This document shows positions 1 through 5,294 of a stretch of 5,634 bases of DNA, piece after piece. Source of the DNA: Porphyromonadaceae bacterium UBA4259 (GTDB taxonomy: Bacteria > Bacteroidota > Bacteroidia > Bacteroidales > Muribaculaceae); NCBI GenBank assembly GCA_002396125.1, contig DGWL01000034.1, positions 1 to 5,634 of the forward strand, written 5' to 3'. Each line of letters opens with the position of its first letter. Within the stretch, counting starts at the first letter, position 1. Made by a program: the position numbers and the translations under genes. A model generated the notes under the pieces. It searched no databases, was not told where the DNA came from, and saw nothing but the letters and a program-made list of their open reading frames with translations.

Positions 1-411
1 GAATTGCAGCCCACACTCTTCACAATGAGTGAGCTACTCAATGACGCCAACTTCTCGCGACTGGTTGCTCTCAACAATGTCACTATTACAAAGAGTGGGC
101 GTTTCTATGTTGCACAGGCCGATGATGAGCAGGTGCGTGTTAATGACATGCTGGGCTATCTGCCTCAGGACTTCGTGATGCCCGAGAATGGCGAAACTTG
201 CAACATTGCCGGCATCTTCTCGTGGAACGGCTTGGCCTACCAGATTTATCTCACCAGCGTTGAAGTGCGCCCCACCGCTATTTCCACTGTCAATGTTGAC
301 ACTACCCGTGAGAATGATGGTGATGTTTATAACCTAATGGGTCGCAAGATGCAAGGCACTCTCCCCGCAGGCATCTACATCCAGGGTGGTCGCAAGTTTA
401 TTGTCAGATAA
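1..411 (+). CDS. Secreted protein, C-terminal part (5' end outside window)
   Basis: The frame is open from the first base of the window, so this is the C-terminal 136 residues of a longer protein that ends at TAA 409-411. The part from about residue 10 to 90 (for example LVALNNVTITKSGRFYVA, then IAGIFSWNGLAYQIYLTSVEV) resembles the OB-fold-like repeats, DUF5689-like, seen in many Bacteroidales exported proteins; this assignment is tentative. The last 30 residues (VYNLMGRKM, LPAGIYI, GRKFIVR) match the short beta-rich tail that ends many secreted Bacteroidales proteins, resembling type IX secretion C-terminal domains. I infer a cell-surface or secreted protein, but the catalytic or binding part, if any, lies upstream. 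The next gene starts 5 bp after the stop on the same strand, so the two are probably co-transcribed. No function can be given. Confidence 0.85.
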   Translation, partial: ELQPTLFTMSELLNDANFSRLVALNNVTITKSGRFYVAQADDEQVRVNDMLGYLPQDFVMPENGETCNIAGIFSWNGLAYQIYLTSVEVRPTAISTVNVDTTRENDGDVYNLMGRKMQGTLPAGIYIQGGRKFIVR

Positions 412-416
412 TCACA

Positions 417-1394
417 ATGAAGAAGCTCTTTTTATCAATCATGGCCGTGGCAATGGGGCTGGCTGTCGCTAAAGCCGAGGTGAAAGGCGATGTCAACTGC
501 GACGGCGTGACCAACAGTGCCGATGTCACAGCTCTTTACAACTACATCCTCAAGGGTGTAGACACTTATGTTGCAACCGGTGATGTGAATGGCGATGGGG
601 TCATCAACAGCAGTGATGTGACTATGGTTTACAACATTTTGCTGAACGGCATCAAACCGCAGCCCGAGTTTATTGATTTTGAGGTGAACGGAGCTGCGTT
701 TCGCATGATTCTTGTGGAGGGTGGCACAATGATGATGGGCAGCGATGCCAATGCCTCGGAGCAACCTGTTCACCAGGTGACGCTCACCACCTTCTATATT
801 GCCGAGACCGAGTGCACGCAAGCATTGTGGAAAGCATTGTTCCCGTCCTATTCCAATTTTGCCACTCAGGGCGACCTTAAGCCGTGCAACGGGCAGCAAT
901 ATGGCGAGGTTCTTGAGTTTGTCGATGCTCTCAACAGCCATCTGCATGCCACAGGCGCTCTTGACGCCGACATGAATTTCATGCTTCCCACCGAGGCTCA
1001 GTGGGAATGGGCGGCGCGCGGTGGCGTGAAGAGCCTGGGCTATACCTATGCCGGCAGCAACAACATCAATGATGTGGCATGGTATTGGAACAATAGCGAC
1101 AACCTCGTGCATGACGTCAAGCTCAAGGCTCCCAATGAGCTGGGGCTCTATGACATGAGCGGCAACGCGCATGAGGTCACGACCGACAATTTCTCGATGG
1201 ACTACAGTTGGGCAGCCGATGGCGAGGTGGATCCCTCGGGCTCGCCCACGGTCAGTGCCTATGGCCTCACTCGCCGTGGTGGAAGTTGCTCGTCGAGCGC
1301 CGCACGCTGCACTGTGACAAAGCGCGACTTCAACGACATTGAGGTTAATGGAGGCGCAAGCGAGGATGTGTCGTTCCGTCTCATTCTCAAATAA
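417..1394 (+). CDS. Exported protein: two dockerin-like repeats plus SUMF1/FGE-sulfatase-fold domain
   Basis: A complete 325-residue protein. Residues 1-20 form a signal peptide (MKK, hydrophobic core, AKA before E21). Two dockerin type I-like calcium loops follow at residues 24-45 and 55-76, each with the DxNxDGxxxxxD pattern (D25, N27, D29, D36; D56, N58, D60, D67). Residues 92-325 form a formylglycine-generating-enzyme/SUMF1-type fold: VEGGTMMMG, EQPVHQVTLTTFYIAETE, LPTEAQWEWAARGG, PNELGLYDMSGN, RRGGS and a final VSFRLIL. Signature motifs are altered. The usual GNVWEW reads GNAHEV (249-254). In the RGGS region, S293 stands where FGE has its first active-site cysteine, while C298 aligns with the second. 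It is therefore unlikely to be a true formylglycine-generating enzyme; a structural or binding role outside the cytoplasm is more likely. It starts 5 bp after the preceding secreted-protein gene. There is no clear Shine-Dalgarno, as is common in this phylum. The domain calls are firm; the function is unknown. Confidence 0.9.
   Translation: MKKLFLSIMAVAMGLAVAKAEVKGDVNCDGVTNSADVTALYNYILKGVDTYVATGDVNGDGVINSSDVTMVYNILLNGIKPQPEFIDFEVNGAAFRMILVEGGTMMMGSDANASEQPVHQVTLTTFYIAETECTQALWKALFPSYSNFATQGDLKPCNGQQYGEVLEFVDALNSHLHATGALDADMNFMLPTEAQWEWAARGGVKSLGYTYAGSNNINDVAWYWNNSDNLVHDVKLKAPNELGLYDMSGNAHEVTTDNFSMDYSWAADGEVDPSGSPTVSAYGLTRRGGSCSSSAARCTVTKRDFNDIEVNGGASEDVSFRLILK
486..644 (+). repeat. Two dockerin-like repeats inside the coding sequence
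   Basis: Two 22-residue units, encoded at 486-551 and 579-644, recur with a 93-bp period. Both read GDVNxDGVxNSxDVTxxYNxxL. They form an EF-hand-like calcium loop followed by a helix, as in dockerin type I duplexes. DNA identity is only partial, so this is a protein-level repeat, not a recent duplication. Confidence 0.85.
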
Positions 1395-1399
1395 AATCC

Positions 1400-1415
1400 T
1401 GCTGCCGCGGCAGCA
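1400..1415. other. GC-rich perfect 16-bp palindrome after the stop codon
   Basis: TGCTGCCGCGGCAGCA is its own reverse complement. It can fold as a 6-bp stem with a CGCG loop. It begins 5 bp after the stop of the dockerin/SUMF1 gene. On the minus strand it is followed by GGATTTTATTT, so it could act as a weak back-up terminator for transcription arriving from the convergent maf side. That role is an inference. Confidence 0.35.
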
Positions 1416-1424
1416 ACAACAATC

Positions 1425-1463
1425 AGGGCGCATCGCTTTTTAGGTGATGCGCCCTAATTTTTA
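1425..1463 (+). terminator. Intrinsic terminator between convergent genes
   Basis: The arms AGGGCGCATCGC (1425-1436) and GTGATGCGCCCT (1444-1455) pair over 12 bp with one G-U wobble and a 7-nt loop, followed by AATTTTTAT. The stem is strong and the T-run lies on the plus strand, so it should end transcription of the two secreted-protein genes. The same stem forms on the minus strand downstream of maf, but the following GATTGTTGTTG is a poor U-tract, so action in that direction would be weaker. Confidence 0.85.
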
Positions 1464-1512
1464 TCTAGTCGTGTGAAAAAGAAACTGTTTATATATTTTC
1501 CTATATGTGTTT

Positions 1513-2100
1513 CTAAATCATCTTGTCAAGCTCGTTGTAGAGGCGGTGCAGTGGCAGTCCCATCACGTTGTAGAAGCTGCCGTTGATGTGCCGCACGCCC
1601 ATGCAGCCTATCCACTCCTGGATGCCATAGGCTCCGGCCTTGTCGATGGGGTTGTAGCGGTTCACGTAGTGAGAGATGTCGTCATCGTTGAGTGTGGCAA
1701 ACTCTACGTCGGTTGTCACGCTGAAAGAACGCTGGCGGTCTTTCATGGTGATGGTGACGCCGGTGACAACCTTGTGTACCTTGCCCGAGAGCTCACGCAG
1801 CATGTCGCAGGCGTGGGCGGCACTGGTGGGCTTGCCCAGCACGTGGTCGTTGAGGACGACAACGGTGTCGGCAGTGATGACGATGTCGCTCGGGAGCAAG
1901 TGTTGCCTGTAGGCTTGTGCTTTCTTGCGCGAAATGTACTCGGCGATTTCTAGCGCCGGCAAGTCGGGGGGATAGCTCTCGTCGATATCGTTCTTTACTC
2001 TCACCTGGAAGTTAATGCCCAGGTCGGCAAGCAGCTGCTTGCGTCGTGGCGAGTTGCTCGCCAGTGTAACGTTATATTTTTTGAGCCGGTCAAGTAGCAT
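1513..2100 (-). CDS. maf: Maf family nucleoside triphosphate pyrophosphatase
   Basis: A 195-residue protein of typical Maf length. The family hydrolyses non-canonical or excess nucleoside triphosphates to the monophosphate and pyrophosphate in the cytoplasm; YhdE-type members act on dTTP and UTP. Visible motifs are LASNSPRRKQLL (13-24, the substrate and phosphate-binding SxSPRR loop), ADTVV (77-81, with the catalytic aspartate D78), GKP (89-91), DKAGAYGIQ (153-161) and GSFYNVMGLP (174-183). The DKAGAYGIQ form suits the dTTP/UTP-type subgroup better than the YceF type, but exact substrate is inferred. It starts at ATG 2100 and lies 48 bp downstream of kdsC on the same strand with no terminator between, so the two probably form one operon. 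The pairing of a KdsC-like HAD phosphatase with Maf is, as I recall, common in Bacteroidales. The stop is TAG. Confidence 0.95.
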   Translation of the reverse strand: MLLDRLKKYNVTLASNSPRRKQLLADLGINFQVRVKNDIDESYPPDLPALEIAEYISRKKAQAYRQHLLPSDIVITADTVVVLNDHVLGKPTSAAHACDMLRELSGKVHKVVTGVTITMKDRQRSFSVTTDVEFATLNDDDISHYVNRYNPIDKAGAYGIQEWIGCMGVRHINGSFYNVMGLPLHRLYNELDKMI

Positions 2101-2148
2101 AGTGAGAAGTCATGATGTGAGAAATGAGATATGAAAGGTGAGATGTGG

Positions 2149-2658
2149 TTACCAGCCGAAGGCGTGCTCGTCGTCCATCCACTGTCCTCGGGCGGCAAGC
2201 ACTCGCTCGATTATGTCGCGTGCCACGCCATGGCCGCCGTCGCAGGGAGAGATGATGGTGGCGGCTTCTTTCACTTGACGGGCAGCGTCGGCAGGAGCCA
2301 CGCTGATGCCTGCCGCAGCCATCGCGTGGAGGTCGGGGATGTCGTCACCCACAAATATGGCTTCGCCGGCATCGAGCCCGGCATCTTCGAGCCACTGCTC
2401 AAAGACCGGCAATTTGAAAGCTGCACCCATGTAGACGTCTTCCACTCCCAGGCCTCGATAGCGTAGTGCCACGGCCTTTGATCGCCCGCCGCTGATGATG
2501 GCAATCTTGATACCCTTTTTCACCGCCAGCTGTATGGCATAGCCGTCTTTCACGTTCACCATGCGCATGGGTTGACCGTCTTCGCCCATCGCTATTGTCG
2601 ATGGCGAGAGCACTCCGTCGACGTCGAAGGCTATTGCGCGAATCTTGCTAAAGTCCAT
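2149..2658 (-). CDS. kdsC: 3-deoxy-D-manno-octulosonate 8-phosphate phosphatase (KdsC-type HAD)
   Basis: A 169-residue HAD hydrolase of the small, cap-less KdsC class, which works as a tetramer. It removes phosphate from KDO 8-phosphate to give KDO, the sugar linking lipid A to the core of lipopolysaccharide. HAD motifs are complete: motif I FDVDGVL (11-17, nucleophile D12 and acid/base D14), motif II ISGGRS (55-60), motif III lysine K82 in GAAFKLP, and motif IV VGDDIPD (103-109). VNVKDGYAI (34-42) and the C-terminal GGHGVARDII (141-150) are typical of KdsC and help separate it from other HAD enzymes. It starts at ATG 2658, preceded by an A/T-rich leader with no Shine-Dalgarno. A -7 promoter box lies about 36 bp upstream, and a terminator isolates it from the gene before it. 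maf follows after 48 bp. Confidence 0.93.
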   Translation of the reverse strand: MDFSKIRAIAFDVDGVLSPSTIAMGEDGQPMRMVNVKDGYAIQLAVKKGIKIAIISGGRSKAVALRYRGLGVEDVYMGAAFKLPVFEQWLEDAGLDAGEAIFVGDDIPDLHAMAAAGISVAPADAARQVKEAATIISPCDGGHGVARDIIERVLAARGQWMDDEHAFGW

Positions 2659-2693
2659 AGTTTTGAAAAATGTTGTTATAGAAAAAGCAATGG

Positions 2694-2701
2694 CAAAGGT
2701 A
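2694..2701 (-). promoter_or_regulatory. Bacteroidetes -7 promoter box for kdsC-maf
   Basis: On the minus strand this reads TACCTTTG, an exact match to the Bacteroidetes TAnnTTTG -7 element. Transcription would start near 2689, giving a leader of about 30 nt before the kdsC ATG. No TTG/TTTG -33 element is visible at the usual distance; the nearest TTG triplets are 12 and 31 bp away. The box is supported by its position, not by a full promoter. Confidence 0.6.
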
Positions 2702-2755
2702 AAAAAAATTGTGCAAGTTTAGAGTGAATAGCCAAGTTTTTACCTGAGTTTCCAC

Positions 2756-2777
2756 AAAAAAAGATGCTACACATCTT
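2756..2777 (-). terminator. Intrinsic terminator after the ATP-grasp-like gene
   Basis: Reading the minus strand, AAGATG (2777-2772), loop TGTAG, CATCTT (2766-2761), then five more T (2760-2756). The stem is only 6 bp and not GC-rich, but the uninterrupted U-tract and location 19 bp after the stop make it a plausible terminator. It would separate the upstream gene from kdsC, which has its own -7 box. Confidence 0.65.
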
Positions 2778-2795
2778 GCCAGCCACATAAATTTT

Positions 2796-4001
2796 CTAGG
2801 GGTTGACACTCACAATGGCGCGATAGAGGGCTTGATTGCTAGCGGTGGTGAGGCACAATGTGCCGCCGGTGAGATGACCGCCTTCTATCACAGGCTGGGG
2901 ATGTCGGGGCCATGGCTCCGTGTTGCTTGAGCGTTGTTCAATGCTGAAGGTGGCTGTGATGCCTGGGGCCAGCAGCATGTCGCCCAGGCGACTGGTCACA
3001 GCTCCCATTGTGGGGCGCAGGTTCAATTCCACGCAGGGGTTGAGCCTGAGGGCTGTGTCTTGTTGCTTACTGCCTCCCTTTTCTCCTCTGACCTCTTCTT
3101 TATAAATCATCATGTCCACTCCCAGCCAGCCGGTGTAGTGGGGCGCCACCATCTCATCAATAACTTGAGAGAGGGCGGCCACCACCTTGTCGAGCCCGAG
3201 ATATAGAGCCGTGATGCGGCCATGGAGCTCAGTGGCAGGTGCCACTAGCCCGTGGCAATACTGGCTGTGGGCATCGGTGTTGAAAATCGAGTAGCCGCTC
3301 GCGCGGCACTTGCCTCCCATGACATGGAACTCAACGGCAAAGTCTATCACCTTGTTGAGAGCTACCTCACACAGCACCGACCCTTGCTTCTTCAGAGCGC
3401 CACGGCACCATTGCTCCATTTCGGCAGTCCAGCCACCGGTGGCATGATAAATGCCTCGGCCGCTACTCGACCACGGCGACTTGATGTAGCAATGAGGATG
3501 GTTGTTTACCCATGCCTCAACTTCCTCGGGCACTGCCAGCTCTACAGGCAATGGGCAATCGCTAAGGCTACAGCTTCCCTGGAGCAGTTCACGCAGCCGC
3601 AAGTGGATGTTGATGCTAAGGCGTCGGTGAGAGAGCCCGCGCAGGTGGTAAATTAGGTCCTTCGATGGCAAGCAATCGCGGCGAGCGCCCCATTTCACCA
3701 GTCGACGCCTCAGGTCGAGGCACCATCCCCATGGCATCACGCGATAATCGCCTTCAAGCCGTCGCAGGTCGTTGCGCTTGATGGCTCTCACTGCGATGCC
3801 AAGGGTGCTGTTGAGCCATTGCAGCCATTGAGCGTCTTCATCGCTGTCGGTGATGAGCAACGACCCTGGCTCGGCAATGAAAGCCGGCAAAACAGCAAGG
3901 TCTTGAGCCATTTGCAGGGCAAAGGGTGGAGCTACATAGTTGATGCCCCCGGTTGCTAGCGCAAGATCGTTCTGTGGATTAAAGAGATAAATGTTCTGCA
4001 T
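2796..4001 (-). CDS. ATP-grasp-like conserved protein of unknown function
   Basis: A 401-residue soluble protein with no signal peptide. The N-terminus (IYLFNPQNDLALA, 4-16, then NYVAPPFA, 21-28) matches a conserved hypothetical family I recall from Bacteroidales genomes. The central and C-terminal parts look like an ATP-grasp fold: YIKSPWSSSGRGIY (172-185) offers the nucleotide-binding lysine K174 and a small-residue loop; CEVALNKVIDFAVEF (211-225) is the next strand region; GVDMM (294-298) and CVELNLRPTMG (323-333) provide D296, E325 and N327 as likely metal ligands. ATP-grasp enzymes usually join an acid to an amine or thiol using ATP, but no substrate can be named here. Residues about 301-318 (KEEVRGEKGGSK and onward) look like a polar lineage-specific insertion. 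Start ATG 4001 is preceded by AAGG 7 nt upstream and by a full promoter; it is apparently monocistronic. Confidence 0.85.
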   Translation of the reverse strand: MQNIYLFNPQNDLALATGGINYVAPPFALQMAQDLAVLPAFIAEPGSLLITDSDEDAQWLQWLNSTLGIAVRAIKRNDLRRLEGDYRVMPWGWCLDLRRRLVKWGARRDCLPSKDLIYHLRGLSHRRLSINIHLRLRELLQGSCSLSDCPLPVELAVPEEVEAWVNNHPHCYIKSPWSSSGRGIYHATGGWTAEMEQWCRGALKKQGSVLCEVALNKVIDFAVEFHVMGGKCRASGYSIFNTDAHSQYCHGLVAPATELHGRITALYLGLDKVVAALSQVIDEMVAPHYTGWLGVDMMIYKEEVRGEKGGSKQQDTALRLNPCVELNLRPTMGAVTSRLGDMLLAPGITATFSIEQRSSNTEPWPRHPQPVIEGGHLTGGTLCLTTASNQALYRAIVSVNP

Positions 4002-4050
4002 GGATGCCTTAGCTCAATTAATGACAGTTGTTAATGATAAAGTGATAGGG

Positions 4051-4081
4051 CAAAGGTACAAAACAATTAATTCACATGCAA
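4051..4081 (-). promoter_or_regulatory. Bacteroidetes promoter for the ATP-grasp-like gene
   Basis: On the minus strand TTG (4081-4079) is followed after 20 bp by TACCTTTG (4058-4051). This fits the Bacteroidetes pattern of a TTG/TTTG -33 element and a TAnnTTTG -7 element. Transcription would start near 4046, giving a leader of about 45 nt before ATG 4001. It is the best-formed promoter in the window. Confidence 0.75.
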
Positions 4082-4359
4082 GAGAACTTATCAAGACTAT
4101 GTGCCTATTATATGATGGCCATGCCCCGAAGGCAGTGCCGCACGCAAAGAGATTGCAAAAATTATTGTAAATCTTAAAATCTGAATTTGTGACCTTGAGG
4201 TGCTCATAGGCAATGTCCAACGAAGACCTATCTGAATAGGCCGTGCCACAACTTCTCGTGCAAGCTGAGTGCGAAGTTAAACGCGTTTGAACTTTGTTAT
4301 GACGCATGCTCGTTAATGGGCACTCTATGTTCAGCATTATCAAAAGATTATGGCCACAA
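4082..4359. other. Intergenic stretch without a convincing gene; several short dyads
   Basis: I see no credible gene here. One minus-strand frame (4343-4014) is open for 109 codons, but it runs through the promoter of the downstream gene and has no recognisable domain. The stretch holds several small inverted repeats: TGCC-CCGAA-GGCA (4122-4134), CCTAT-CTGA-ATAGG (4227-4240) with another ATAGG at 4206-4210 that could compete for the same CCTAT, and an imperfect 20-bp dyad with one bulged G centred on AAACGCGTTT (4274-4294). None is followed by a T-run on either strand, so they are not obvious terminators. The region may be decayed DNA, an intergenic repeat, or a small RNA gene; the sequence alone does not decide. 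Confidence 0.45.
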
Positions 4360-4713
4360 TCACTGATTGTTCAGTAATTGGCGATGAGTCTTGGTATCTT
4401 TCACATAATGTTCTTGATACCATCGAATAAAACTCTCGGCTGTTACTGCCTCATATCCCGACCAGTGATCACATCTATTCCAGAGAATAGCCTTTATCCC
4501 TAAAGGCGTGCCATCTTTTTCGTAAGGCAAAATGGACGGCAAATCTTACCCTCTTGTGTAATAGTCTATACATTTCTGGGGAGTAGGGCTGTTTTCCAAG
4601 ACCATTCTCACCCATGCTTCTTCATATCCCCACATAAGTTCATCTGTCCCTATGGGCGGTTCATCCTCGCCGTTATAATAACGACAGTCCAATATCAGTT
4701 CTTCTCGTGTCAT
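4360..4713 (-). pseudogene. Small gene interrupted by one in-frame TAA
   Basis: From ATG 4713 the minus strand reads 55 codons (start MTREELILDCRYYNGEDE, end QKCIDYYTRG) to TAA at 4548-4546. The same frame then continues without shift for 61 more codons (start DLPSILPYEKDG, then LKAILWNRCDHW-like GIKAILWNRCDHW, SFIRWYQEHYV) to TGA at 4362-4360. Both halves look protein-like: acidic and rich in W and Y, with probable helices. Together they would make a 117-position protein of one small cytoplasmic domain. The second half has no ATG start of its own, only a TTG two codons after the stop. The simplest reading is a recent nonsense mutation. A truncated 55-residue product, readthrough, or a sequencing error remain possible. 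The whole resembles small Bacteroidales hypothetical proteins I cannot name; no function is proposed. Confidence 0.65.
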
Positions 4714-4721
4714 AGTAGCTA

Positions 4722-4729
4722 CAAAGTTA
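4722..4729 (-). promoter_or_regulatory. Possible -7 promoter box for the interrupted small gene
   Basis: The minus strand reads TAACTTTG, matching TAnnTTTG. No -33 TTG lies at the expected distance (the next one is about 35 bp upstream). The start codon at 4713 is only 8 bp beyond the box, so a transcript from here would have a leader of just a few bases or be nearly leaderless. It may be a chance match. Confidence 0.35.
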
Positions 4730-4827
4730 CAATTTATTTGCTAAATATGGTGTTTTTTGGCACACAACTCTTTCATGAAACTTTTGTCTCAAATCTAAAT
4801 CAAAACAAGTGTGATTGACACACACAA

Positions 4828-5109
4828 TTGCCCCAACTTATTTCCGCGTTCCGTGTGGAGACTGAGAAGGAGTCGATTCCGCCTGAGACAGTCGGCTCAC
4901 TCCTTCTGAACATCACTGACTTGCTCGCTAATGCGTCAAGCACCACCGAGCAGCAGATTTTTGAAAACAGGAAGGCAATCCTCTTGCAACTGCGTCTGGT
5001 GGAGAGCGTGGTGCATGGAACGGACAACGTGGAGCACGTGAATATCGCCATGACCCTGCGCGCTTGCAAAGAGGAAAACAGGCATAGAATGACTACCAAA
5101 GGGTCATGA
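4828..5109 (+). CDS. Possible gene fragment, hypothetical, no ATG start
   Basis: The open frame runs 93 codons from TTG 4828 to TGA 5109, with an upstream in-frame stop at 4816. No ATG is available until codon 75, and there is no ribosome binding site or -7 box in front, so a normal start is missing. The translation looks like real protein: FRVETEKESIPPETVGSLL, then an amphipathic helical region (TEQQIFENRKAILLQLRLVE) and a basic tail (RHRMTTKGS). The phrase resembling SIPPETVGSLL recalls N-terminal segments of Bacteroidales prophage tail or structural proteins, from memory only. I therefore suspect the N-terminal remnant of a phage or other accessory gene, possibly non-functional. The opposite strand is also open over 4800-5099, but its translation is less protein-like. 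Confidence 0.4.
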   Translation: MPQLISAFRVETEKESIPPETVGSLLLNITDLLANASSTTEQQIFENRKAILLQLRLVESVVHGTDNVEHVNIAMTLRACKEENRHRMTTKGS

Positions 5110-5154
5110 AAAATAAATCCCCGGAAAAACAGACATAAGTAGAGATAAAATGCC

Positions 5155-5162
5155 TACCTTTG
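5155..5162 (+). promoter_or_regulatory. Bacteroidetes -7 promoter box for the VUT-family transporter gene
   Basis: TACCTTTG, followed by CGGTGCAA, matches the TAnnTTTG -7 element exactly. Transcription would start near 5167, leaving a leader of about 128 nt before ATG 5295. There is no TTG at about 20 bp upstream, so the -33 element is weak or absent. Confidence 0.6.
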
Positions 5163-5166
5163 CGGT

Positions 5167-5294
5167 GCAATTAGAACGACAAATCGGGTTTTATTGGACT
5201 CACTACATCTTCGATTCGAAAATGGGTGATTGGAGAAATGCAATCAACATGATGCATCCCAGAACTTAATGCTAAGCAGTAACGATTACTTTGT
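5167..5294 (+). promoter_or_regulatory. Long, foldable leader upstream of the VUT-family gene
   Basis: The predicted leader has several hairpins. One pairs TCAC (5200-5203) with GTGA (5226-5229) and CATCTTCG (5206-5213) with CGAAAATG (5217-5224), with one mismatch. A second, TGATTG/CAATCA (5227-5232 with 5241-5246), uses the same GTGA bases, so the two exclude each other. A third, AGTAA-CGA-TTACT (5278-5290), ends 4 bases before the start codon. No known preQ1 riboswitch consensus is recognisable. Regulation by this leader is an inference. Confidence 0.35.
5222..5269 (+). CDS. Possible 15-codon leader ORF
   Basis: ATG 5222 opens a short frame, MGDWRNAINMMHPRT, that ends at TAA 5267-5269, 25 bp before the transporter start. 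It lies wholly inside the predicted leader. Four of its 15 codons are NAU/NAC (GAT, AAT, AAC, CAT), the class read by queuosine-modified tRNAs. An ORF this short may be due to chance, and there is no clear ribosome binding site. Confidence 0.2.
   Translation: MGDWRNAINMMHPRT

Noticed and set aside
435..1433. A 332-codon open frame on the minus strand opposite the dockerin/SUMF1 gene
   Set aside because: It mirrors a gene with clear domains, its translation is low-complexity (rich in H, C, A, V) with no known motif, and it crosses the plus-strand terminator.
1507..1953. Plus-strand open frames opposite maf (1507-1953 and 1676-1912)
   Set aside because: They are antisense to a protein with all Maf motifs. 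The translations are V/H-rich or S/T-rich shadows with no promoter or domain.
2131..2504. Open frames overlapping kdsC (plus 2131-2466; minus 2271-2504)
   Set aside because: KdsC carries every HAD motif in its own frame. The overlapping frames have no recognisable content.
2920..3656. Plus-strand open frames opposite the ATP-grasp-like gene
   Set aside because: They are short, lack promoters and domains, and lie over conserved motifs of the minus-strand protein.
4014..4343. A 109-codon minus-strand frame upstream of the ATP-grasp-like gene
   Set aside because: It runs through the best promoter of the window, has unusual S/T/C/N-rich composition and no domain. I kept the area as noncoding.
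4806..4830. Small dyad GTGTG-ATTGA-CACAC in front of the 4828 frame
   Set aside because: It has only 5 bp of simple GT/CA repeat and no following T-run, so chance is the simplest explanation.
5196..5245. A tRNA-like TTCGATTCGAA segment in the transporter leader
   Set aside because: No flanking 5-bp T-stem, anticodon arm or acceptor stem can be built on either strand.
5286..5293. TTACTTTG just before ATG 5295 as a -7 promoter box
   Set aside because: The spacing between TA and TTTG is one base too short, and transcription would start inside the coding sequence.
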